Of a stretch of 7,011 nt of DNA, positions 1-5,406 are shown one piece after another. Both the position numbers and the translations under genes were made by a program. Each line of letters starts with the position of its first letter. The first letter of the stretch is position 1. The notes beneath the pieces are model-generated. The model worked only from the letters and a program-made list of their open reading frames with translations. It had not been told where the DNA came from and did not search any database. The stretch spans positions 1 through 7,011 of the forward strand of contig DTPJ01000777.1 of assembly GCA_011334435.1 (NCBI GenBank), given 5' to 3'. Source of the DNA: Candidatus Poribacteria bacterium (GTDB taxonomy: Bacteria; Poribacteria; DTPJ01).

Positions 1-92
1 AAAAGTAGATATTATCTATATTTTTTGTTCTTTTAAGCTTTTTTATTTTGATTTTTTAGCAAAATCATCTTTTTATATCTCTTATATTTTAA

Positions 93-120
93 TTGATCCA
101 AAGAATTTTATCAATATTTT
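93..120 (+). promoter_or_regulatory. Possible promoter of mraZ and the cluster (weak)
   Basis: TTGATC at 93-98 and TATTTT at 115-120 are 16 nt apart and resemble sigma-70 -35 and -10 boxes, each matching four of six consensus bases. The leader 1-162 is so rich in A and T that such matches arise easily by chance, and other pairs could be proposed (for example TATATT at 83-88). A promoter somewhere in 1-162 is expected because mraZ is usually the first gene of the cluster. The exact position is a guess. I see no gene, hairpin terminator or RNA gene in 1-162. Confidence 0.2.
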
Positions 121-138
121 TTATATCAATATTTTCTA
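109..138. repeat. Two 15-bp tandem direct repeats upstream of mraZ
   Basis: TATCAATATTTT occurs at 109-120 and again at 124-135. The full 15-bp units 109-123 and 124-138 agree at 14 of 15 positions, the only difference being T121 versus C136. They lie 25 nt upstream of the mraZ start. MraZ proteins are known to bind short direct repeats in front of their own gene (TGGG boxes about 10 bp apart in Escherichia coli). No TGGG or CCCA box is seen in 1-162, so this repeat is an alternative operator candidate. The AT-rich, low-complexity setting makes chance a real possibility. Confidence 0.45.
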
Positions 139-162
139 CATTTCAAATTTAGGTTTTATAAA

Positions 163-588
163 ATGTTAGTTGGCAGAGCAATACATACGCTTGGAAAAGA
201 TGGGCGAGTTAGTATCCCTTCCAAAATGCGAGAGACATTGATCAACAAATATGGCTCAGATGAACTATATATGGTTCTCTTGCCCTCTGACATTTTATGT
301 CTATTTCCTGTTCAAGAATTTGAAAGATTGACAGAAAGATTTGAGAAGATAACAGAGAATTCTATTGAAAATGTTATTGAATCATTAGGTAGATACGCAA
401 TTATATGTTCAGATGCGATAAATTGCAAAATTGACAGTTCAGGGCGTATATTGATCCCGCCAGATATGAAGAAGGCAGCGCAAATTAAGCAAGAAATTTT
501 GGTAATCGGCGCAAAAAATCATATTCAACTTTGGGACCCAGAATTATGGCAAAGGGAGCGAAAAAAGCTTGAGCGCAACTTCTTCTAA
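163..588 (+). CDS. mraZ: MraZ, transcriptional regulator of the dcw cluster
   Basis: MraZ is an AbrB-like (SpoVT/AbrB fold) DNA-binding protein encoded at the head of dcw clusters; in E. coli it represses its own operon. The 141-aa product has the normal family length and its two-fold architecture. The first half has GKDGR (11-15) followed by VSIPSKMRE; the second has IDSSGRILIP (90-99), the intact DxxxR form of the motif. In the first copy the usual Asp is Gly11, a small departure. The start ATG sits at the family position, with the motif about 10 residues in. Its Shine-Dalgarno is weak (AGG at 151-153, 9 nt before the ATG). Position directly before rsmH supports the identity. The usual short gap to rsmH is stretched to 281 nt by a repeat insertion. 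Confidence 0.95.
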   Translation: MLVGRAIHTLGKDGRVSIPSKMRETLINKYGSDELYMVLLPSDILCLFPVQEFERLTERFEKITENSIENVIESLGRYAIICSDAINCKIDSSGRILIPPDMKKAAQIKQEILVIGAKNHIQLWDPELWQRERKKLERNFF

Positions 589-691
589 TATCAATTTGGA
601 AAAATGCTATTATTACTGATGTTTGGACAATTTTGAGTTAAAAAATGTTGTTAGCTAAACAAATTTACTTTTATTAGGAAGAGAAAATCTT

Positions 692-802
692 AAAATCCCC
701 CTTTATCCCCTTTTTTCAAAGGGGGAAACTAAAAAGTCATTTTTTTCAAAGAGGGGATTTCTAAAAGTCTCCCTTTGGAAAAGGGAGATTTAGAGGGATT
801 TT
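692..802. repeat. Inverted G/C-run hairpin repeats inside the insertion
   Basis: The stretch 692-725 and the reverse complement of 769-802 match at 27 of 34 positions, making a long imperfect palindrome. Each arm also folds alone. The left has CCCCTTT (707-713) pairing with AAAGGGG (718-724) around a 4-nt loop. The right has CTCCCTTT (769-776) pairing with AAAGGGAG (780-787) around a 3-nt loop. A third, partial module (TTTCAAAGAGGGG, 744-756) lies between them. C and G runs stand out against the AT-rich surroundings. Repeats of this look (AAATCCCCCTTT...AAAGGGGG) are ones I recall from intergenic regions of many bacteria. Neither hairpin is followed by a clean T run on the + strand, so they are not obvious intrinsic terminators, though they could slow transcription or protect mRNA. 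Confidence 0.75.
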
Positions 803-819
803 CTAACTAAATATGTGAT

Positions 820-825
820 TATAAT
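820..825 (+). promoter_or_regulatory. Possible -10 box for rsmH inside the insertion's right end
   Basis: TATAAT at 820-825 is a perfect -10 consensus reading toward rsmH, placing a start site near 832 and a leader of roughly 38 nt. No convincing -35 is present at 16-18 nt spacing (GATTTT at 797-802 is poor). A TG pair at 816-817 is one base too far upstream for a standard extended -10. If active, it would let the element supply transcription to rsmH and the genes after it. This is inference from one hexamer in AT-rich DNA. Confidence 0.25.
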
Positions 826-869
826 TTGTAAATTGTCCAAAGTTTAGTATTATTAAAAGGCTTTTATAG

Positions 870-1802
870 ATGAGTTTTGAGCATATTCCAGTTATGTCCC
901 GTGAGGTTATTGATTATTTATCAGTCAATAAAGGCGGAATTTATTTAGACCTGACTTTAGGGTTAGGCGGTCATGCGATAGAAATACTAAAATCAGACCC
1001 AGATGTGAAACTTATAGGAATTGATATAGATTCTGAAGCATTATCTATCGCTGGTGAGAGATTAAAAAACTATAAAGATCGGATTCATATAGTTCATGGC
1101 AATTTCGCTGATCTTGATTTAATTTTATCAGAAAACGGTATATCAAAAGTTGACAAAATATTAGCTGATTTAGGTGTCTCGTCAATCCAGCTTGATAAAG
1201 CAGAGAGAGGATTTAGCTTTCGTTTAGAATCAAATCTTGATATGAGAATGGATCAATCAGCAGGTCGTCCAATCTCTTATGAATTAAATAACGAGAGCTT
1301 TGATAATTTGGTAAAGATAATAAGGGAGTTTGGCGAGGAACGTTGGGCAAGACGGATCGCAAAAAATATTGTTATTGAGAGGGAAAAATCGCCGATAACT
1401 ACTACGAAACAGTTGGCTGATCTAATTGTAAAAAGCGTTCCAAGATCAAATGAAGATATACATCCAGCAACAAGGACATTTCAGGCATTAAGAATTTACA
1501 AAAATAATGAGCTTGATAATCTCAAAATAGGTTTAGATAAAGCTATAAAGGCACTGAAAATCGGCGGTCGTATATGTGTCATATCCTTTCATTCGCTTGA
1601 AGATAGGATAGTTAAGGACATGTTCCGCACATTAGAAAAAGGCTGTGTTTGTCCTCCAAAAACGCCGAAATGTGTCTGTGGAAAAAAGTCCATAATTAAG
1701 GTTATCACTAAAAAGCCCTTGACCCCAAGTGAAGAGGAGATCAAACTTAATCCAAGATCAAGAAGTGCCAAAATGAGGGTAGCTGAAAAAACTCAGGACT
1801 GA
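870..1802 (+). CDS. rsmH: RsmH (MraW), 16S rRNA N4-methyltransferase
   Basis: RsmH uses S-adenosylmethionine to methylate N4 of C1402 in 16S rRNA, in the decoding centre of the small subunit. The 310-aa product has the family's normal length and all its signatures. These are HIPVM at 5-9, the SAM loop DLTLGLGGH at 27-35, acidic GIDID at 50-54, and ADLGVSS at 99-105 leading into the conserved block that ends LDMRMD at 123-128. ISFHSLEDR lies at 238-246. Near the C-terminus are four cysteines (259, 261, 268, 270) around CPP, then NPRSRSAKMR, both typical of the family. The start ATG has AAAGG at 856-860, 9 nt upstream, lying just outside the preceding insertion. The gene ends in TGA, 4 nt before ftsL, whose Shine-Dalgarno (CAGGA, 1794-1798) is inside the rsmH 3' end, suggesting coupled translation. 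Confidence 0.97.
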   Translation: MSFEHIPVMSREVIDYLSVNKGGIYLDLTLGLGGHAIEILKSDPDVKLIGIDIDSEALSIAGERLKNYKDRIHIVHGNFADLDLILSENGISKVDKILADLGVSSIQLDKAERGFSFRLESNLDMRMDQSAGRPISYELNNESFDNLVKIIREFGEERWARRIAKNIVIEREKSPITTTKQLADLIVKSVPRSNEDIHPATRTFQALRIYKNNELDNLKIGLDKAIKALKIGGRICVISFHSLEDRIVKDMFRTLEKGCVCPPKTPKCVCGKKSIIKVITKKPLTPSEEEIKLNPRSRSAKMRVAEKTQD

Positions 1803-1806
1803 TAAA

Positions 1807-2082
1807 ATGGCAAATTGGCGCAAAATTTTTGCAATCATATCAATCGTTTTTGTCATTATATCATTGCTTTTTCTTCGGGTGTGGATAATGTCAAACGCTG
1901 TTCAAATCGCCTGTGAGATCAACTCACTTGATCAAAAAAAGGAAGCCCTGGAAGAGGAAAACAAAAAAATGATGATTGAGTTAGCAACGCTCAAATCCCC
2001 TGAACGCATTAATAAAGTTGCAATTGATGATCTAAATATGGTGCGTTCATCTGACAGCAAGATCATTTTTCTGGAGAGATAA
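1807..2082 (+). CDS. ftsL: FtsL-like cell division protein
   Basis: This 91-aa protein has the bitopic layout of FtsL/DivIC proteins: a short cytoplasmic N-terminus with positive charge (R5, K6), one membrane segment at about 7-28, then an external coiled coil at about 31-63 rich in E, K, L and M. The tail carries SPERINKVAIDDLNMV (64-79), matching the family pattern in which SPxRI is followed by a Leu/Met segment. FtsL forms a complex with FtsB/DivIC and FtsQ/DivIB that helps activate the septal synthase. Family members diverge greatly in sequence, so the call rests on topology, the SPERI segment and the position between rsmH and ftsI. CAGGA lies 8 nt before the ATG, within rsmH. I cannot exclude that it is functionally closer to DivIC. 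Confidence 0.85.
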   Translation: MANWRKIFAIISIVFVIISLLFLRVWIMSNAVQIACEINSLDQKKEALEEENKKMMIELATLKSPERINKVAIDDLNMVRSSDSKIIFLER

Positions 2083-2119
2083 TCTATGAAATAATAGCTA
2101 TAATTGTTAGCGATAGCTT

Positions 2120-2125
2120 GGAGGG
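2120..2125 (+). promoter_or_regulatory. Strong ribosome binding site that fixes the ftsI start
   Basis: GGAGGG at 2120-2125 lies 8 nt before ATG 2134 and is the best Shine-Dalgarno in the window. It rules in ATG 2134 over the in-frame TTG at 2104, which has no comparable site upstream. Just before it, AGCTAT (2096-2101) and ATAGCT (2113-2118) could pair as a 6-bp stem with an 11-nt loop; whether this affects ftsI translation is unknown. Confidence 0.75.
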
Positions 2126-2133
2126 TTGTAACT

Positions 2134-3867
2134 ATGGTTAGTATAGTTCGATCTGTAAAGCATGAGCAATTATCAAAGAGGATATGTAGAAGGTCGTCGT
2201 TTGCACTTGTGCTTGTGGAGTTATGCTTTGTTTTGTTAGCTATTCGTTTATTTTGTATTCAATGCGTCAATGGCGAGAAACTAAAAGCGGAAGCTGAAAA
2301 GTATCATCGCAAGATTGTAAGCGTCCAGCCAAGGCGTGGTGCTATATACGATAGAAACCACATTCCATTAGCCATCAGCACAAAATCATATTCCCTCTTT
2401 GGCGATCCCCAAGCTATCAAAGAACCAGAATCCGTCGCGTTATCATTATCATCAATTATTGAAATACCAAAAGAGGATATTTGCCGAAAACTTGAGCGAA
2501 ATACAAGGTTTGTCTGGCTAAAACGGCAATTATCGGATTCCAAAGTAGATAAAATCAGGTTGATGAATATTGAAGGGATCAGTTTTCGTGAGGAAGGGAG
2601 AAGATTTTATCCACAGAAAGAATTAGCTTCTCAGACGATCGGTTTTGTTGGAATAGATAACTTTGGGTTAGAGGGTATAGAGAAAAAATATGATGCTTAT
2701 ATGCGTAGAGCAACAAGCGAATTTTCCACAAAGAAAGATCGCAAAGGGCATGACATAGAACCGAATAAATATGATAAACCTGCTCCGGGATATGATTTAA
2801 TATTGACATTAGATACGGTTATTCAGGACATCGCTGAGCGAAAACTCCAATCCGCTTGTGAGCAATGGCAGGCAAAAGGCGGTTCTGTTATAGTTATGAA
2901 CCCAACTAATGGGGAAATATTAGCTATTGCAAATTATCCTACTTATGATCTTAACAAAGCATTCAACGTAGATAACGATTGTAAACGTAATCGTGCTTTA
3001 ATTGATCTTTTTGAACCCGGATCAACTTTTAAGGTTATCACCGCTTCTGCCGCGATCAATGAGAATGTGATCAGTCCAAACGACGTAATAAATTGTGAAA
3101 ATGGCATTTATAATATGGGCAAATTTGTTATCCATGATACCAAAAATTATGAACAACTTACATTCAAAGAGGTCATAGAAGAATCAAGCAATATTGGGAC
3201 TGTCAAGATTGCAAAACTGCTTGGTAGCAAAAAGTTATACGATTATATTAAGGCTTTTGGTCTCGGAGATAAAACGGGAATTGACACGCTTGAATCAAAC
3301 GGATTCATACGAAATATTGATCAATGGACAGAACGCTCAATGGGGGCTGTGCCTTATGGTCAGGAAATATCCGTTACAGCCTTGCAGATGCTTTGTGCAA
3401 TAAACGCCATCGCTAATGATGGGGTTATAATGAGACCTTTTATCGTCAAAAAAGTTGTAGATGGTCAAGAGACAATATTGGAGAATACCCCTAAGGTAAG
3501 CAAAACGCCAATATCAGCAAGGACAGCAAAGATAATGAAGAATATATTGCGAGGTGTTGTTGAAAATGGGACAGGACAATCGGCGAAAATTGATGGATAT
3601 AACGTAGCAGGAAAAACAGGGACATCTCAAAAAGCGTCTGATGACGGGAAAGGGTATATCCCGGGCAAATATACAAGCTCGTTTGTCGGATTTCTTCCAG
3701 CAGATAAACCTGTAATCTCAATTATCGTCGTGATTGACGAACCTCAGGGACAATATTATGGCGGTATAGTCGCTTCTCCTGTATTCAAAGAGATCGCAAC
3801 ACAAATTATGCAATATTTGACTATCGGTCAGGGAGTTTGCATCGCAAAAGTCAATTCAACAACATAA
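2134..3867 (+). CDS. ftsI: FtsI/PBP3-type septal peptidoglycan transpeptidase
   Basis: This is a class B penicillin-binding protein, the transpeptidase that crosslinks septal peptidoglycan together with FtsW. From ATG 2134 it has 577 residues, close to E. coli FtsI (588). It has a basic cytoplasmic N-terminus, one membrane anchor at about 22-42, then the pedestal/dimerisation domain with RGAIYDRN (68-75). The transpeptidase domain has all three active-site motifs: STFK at 297-300 (nucleophile Ser297), SSN at 351-353 and KTGT at 494-497. There are no PASTA repeats; the protein ends soon after the catalytic domain, unlike SpoVD or PBP2x. The anchor region is cysteine-rich (C18, C31, C41, C44), of unknown meaning. 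The gene sits 51 nt after ftsL and 24 nt before murE, as in typical dcw clusters. A start at TTG 2104 would add ten residues but lacks a binding site. Confidence 0.95.
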   Translation: MVSIVRSVKHEQLSKRICRRSSFALVLVELCFVLLAIRLFCIQCVNGEKLKAEAEKYHRKIVSVQPRRGAIYDRNHIPLAISTKSYSLFGDPQAIKEPESVALSLSSIIEIPKEDICRKLERNTRFVWLKRQLSDSKVDKIRLMNIEGISFREEGRRFYPQKELASQTIGFVGIDNFGLEGIEKKYDAYMRRATSEFSTKKDRKGHDIEPNKYDKPAPGYDLILTLDTVIQDIAERKLQSACEQWQAKGGSVIVMNPTNGEILAIANYPTYDLNKAFNVDNDCKRNRALIDLFEPGSTFKVITASAAINENVISPNDVINCENGIYNMGKFVIHDTKNYEQLTFKEVIEESSNIGTVKIAKLLGSKKLYDYIKAFGLGDKTGIDTLESNGFIRNIDQWTERSMGAVPYGQEISVTALQMLCAINAIANDGVIMRPFIVKKVVDGQETILENTPKVSKTPISARTAKIMKNILRGVVENGTGQSAKIDGYNVAGKTGTSQKASDDGKGYIPGKYTSSFVGFLPADKPVISIIVVIDEPQGQYYGGIVASPVFKEIATQIMQYLTIGQGVCIAKVNSTT

Positions 3868-3880
3868 TTGAAGGCAACAA

Positions 3881-3886
3881 GAGGAA
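3881..3886 (+). promoter_or_regulatory. Ribosome binding site that fixes the murE start
   Basis: GAGGAA at 3881-3886 is well placed for ATG 3892, with 7 nt between GAGG and the ATG. The in-frame TTG at 3868, directly after the ftsI stop, has no purine-rich site at a suitable distance. The shorter start also gives the usual MurE N-terminus, a short helix leading into the first strand. Confidence 0.7.
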
Positions 3887-3891
3887 TTTTA

Positions 3892-5403
3892 ATGACATCT
3901 GTCTTATCGGAATTGTTAAATGGAATAGATATAATTGAGTATTCTGGCGATCTAAATATCCAAGTCAGCGGTGTTACTGACGACTCACGAGAGATAAAAG
4001 ATAAAAATATCTTTGTCTGCATGCCTGCGGTCTATGAATCGCCCTATGCCAAATGGACATATCGCACTGATGGACACGATTATATCCCTAATGCCATAGA
4101 TAACGGGGCATCGGCAATAATAGTCCAAAAGCCTTTAAATGAGATAAATCTAAAAGAAGGCATAACTTTTGTCCGAGTGAACGATACGAGATTTGCATTA
4201 GCGAGAGTTTCTGCTAAATTTTATGATTATCCATCTCGTAAACTCTTTATGGTAGGCGTGACTGGAACAAATGGAAAGACGTCAACCTGTTATTTATCAA
4301 AATCAATATTATCTTTTGGAGGGAAAAAAACCGCTATTCTTGGGACGATAGTTCAAAGAATAGGAGGCAAGGATATATCAGCAGGGATGACAACTTTTGA
4401 AGCTCATCGTCTTCAAAAAATCCTTAGCGACATAGTAAATGAGGGAATGGATGCGGTAGTAATGGAGGCTTCCTCCCATGCCCTTGAACTTAAAAGAGTT
4501 GACGAGGTTGATTTTGATGTCGCTGTTTTTACAAATCTGACACAAGATCACCTTGACTTCCATAAAGACATGAACGGTTATCTCCAAGCCAAGATCAAAC
4601 TCTTTGCTGGTCTTGGCACTTATAAAAATCCAGTTTATGCTATTGTCAACGCAGACGACCCTGCAAGCGATAAGATTATTCATAGCACAAAGGCGGAAGT
4701 GATAACTTATGCGGTGAACAACAATGCAGACATCAAAATTAAAAGTTATCAATCAACACCACAAGGGTTGTCTTTTGTAGTTTCTGTTTATAATAAAGAT
4801 GAAATTGAAATAAACCTTCAACTATTAGGTGATTATAACCTATATAATGCCCTTTCCGCTATCGGAGTAGGAGTTTCACAGGGATTAAGCCTTGATATTA
4901 TCAAAAAAGGTCTTGAACAGGTTGATAGCGTTCCGGGTAGATTTGACCGAGTAAATTGTGGACAGGACTTCGTAGTTGTAGTTGACTATGCACATACACC
5001 AGATGCCCTTGAACGTGTTTTAACTGCTGCAAGAAAGTTGACAAAGGGCAGGCTTATAACAGTATTCGGTTGTGGCGGAGATCGTGACAAGACAAAAAGA
5101 CCGATCATGGGGGAGACCGCCACTTCCCTAAGCGATTATACAATTGTCACATCTGATAATCCAAGAACAGAAGACCCTATGCAGATCATATCAAATATAC
5201 TTGATGGCATTAAAAGCGGAGAATATGAAGTAATCCCAGATAGAAGATCAGCGATAAAAAGAGCTATAAGCATTGCCAAAAGTGGAGATTTTGTCGTCAT
5301 AGCTGGAAAAGGACATGAAAATTATCAGATAATCGGCACTAATAAGATTCATTTTGATGATAAAGAAATTGCTTCTGAGTTTCTCAGAGAAATTAAAAAT
5401 TGA
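3892..5403 (+). CDS. murE: MurE, UDP-MurNAc-tripeptide ligase, meso-DAP type
   Basis: MurE is a cytoplasmic ATP-dependent ligase that adds the third residue to UDP-MurNAc-L-Ala-D-Glu. From ATG 3892 it has 503 residues, normal length. The three Mur-ligase domains are visible. The N-terminal UDP-binding part has TDDSRE (29-34). The central ATPase has the P-loop GVTGTNGKT (122-130, Lys129), EASSHAL (192-198), NLTQDHLDFH and Lys234, the likely carbamylated lysine. The C-terminal domain has DYAHTPDAL (365-373), GCGGDRD (393-399), DNPR (422-425) and GKGHE (472-476). DNPR is the known marker for meso-diaminopimelate rather than lysine, so DAP-type peptidoglycan is inferred. Oddities: about ten extra residues between FV (41-42) and DGH (60-62), where relatives have a short KGxxxDGH loop, and TTFE (167-170) in place of the usual TTPE. 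It ends 3 nt before murF. Confidence 0.96.
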   Translation: MTSVLSELLNGIDIIEYSGDLNIQVSGVTDDSREIKDKNIFVCMPAVYESPYAKWTYRTDGHDYIPNAIDNGASAIIVQKPLNEINLKEGITFVRVNDTRFALARVSAKFYDYPSRKLFMVGVTGTNGKTSTCYLSKSILSFGGKKTAILGTIVQRIGGKDISAGMTTFEAHRLQKILSDIVNEGMDAVVMEASSHALELKRVDEVDFDVAVFTNLTQDHLDFHKDMNGYLQAKIKLFAGLGTYKNPVYAIVNADDPASDKIIHSTKAEVITYAVNNNADIKIKSYQSTPQGLSFVVSVYNKDEIEINLQLLGDYNLYNALSAIGVGVSQGLSLDIIKKGLEQVDSVPGRFDRVNCGQDFVVVVDYAHTPDALERVLTAARKLTKGRLITVFGCGGDRDKTKRPIMGETATSLSDYTIVTSDNPRTEDPMQIISNILDGIKSGEYEVIPDRRSAIKRAISIAKSGDFVVIAGKGHENYQIIGTNKIHFDDKEIASEFLREIKN

Positions 5404-5406
5404 AAG

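Larger units (their letters stand above)
616..847. mobile_element. MITE-like non-coding insertion between mraZ and rsmH
   Basis: The core TTTGGACAATT at 622-632 is repeated exactly in inverse orientation at 831-841. Extending to 616-632 and 831-847 gives 17-bp terminal inverted repeats matching at 14 positions. The octamer TATTATTA flanks the element on both sides, at 608-615 and 848-855, and looks like an 8-bp target duplication. An alternative is a 7-of-8 flank pair further out, AAAATGCT at 601-608 and AAAAGGCT at 855-862. There is no room for a transposase, so it would be a passive MITE-like element moved in trans. Removing it and one duplication copy leaves a 41-nt mraZ-rsmH gap, an ordinary operon spacing. 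Caveats: the octamer is low complexity, and no second copy can be seen in this window. I cannot assign an IS family. Confidence 0.55.

Noticed and set aside
157..162. TATAAA directly before the mraZ ATG as a -10 box
   Set aside because: Its transcription start would fall inside the coding region and no -35 is evident; such hexamers are common in this AT-rich leader.
604..636. Leucine-rich 10-codon frame (MLLLLMFGQF) after mraZ, leader-peptide-like
   Set aside because: The only purine site (GGA, 598-600) is 3 nt from the ATG, too close, and the frame runs into the end of the repeat element, so coincidence is more likely.
589..869. CRISPR-like array or small RNA gene in the mraZ-rsmH gap
   Set aside because: The repeats are inverted and unevenly spaced, not direct with regular spacers, and no RNA family signature is visible.
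2104..2133. Upstream TTG start for ftsI, adding ten residues
   Set aside because: ATG 2134 has GGAGGG 8 nt upstream; TTG 2104 has no such site and the added residues match no FtsI feature I know.
3868..3891. Upstream TTG start for murE, directly after the ftsI stop
   Set aside because: ATG 3892 has GAGGAA at proper distance and gives the normal MurE N-terminus.
4378..4752. Long reverse-strand open frame inside murE, and similar ones in rsmH, ftsI and murF
   Set aside because: They overlap well-supported genes whose motifs lie in the + frame, have no recognisable domains, and look like antisense shadows.
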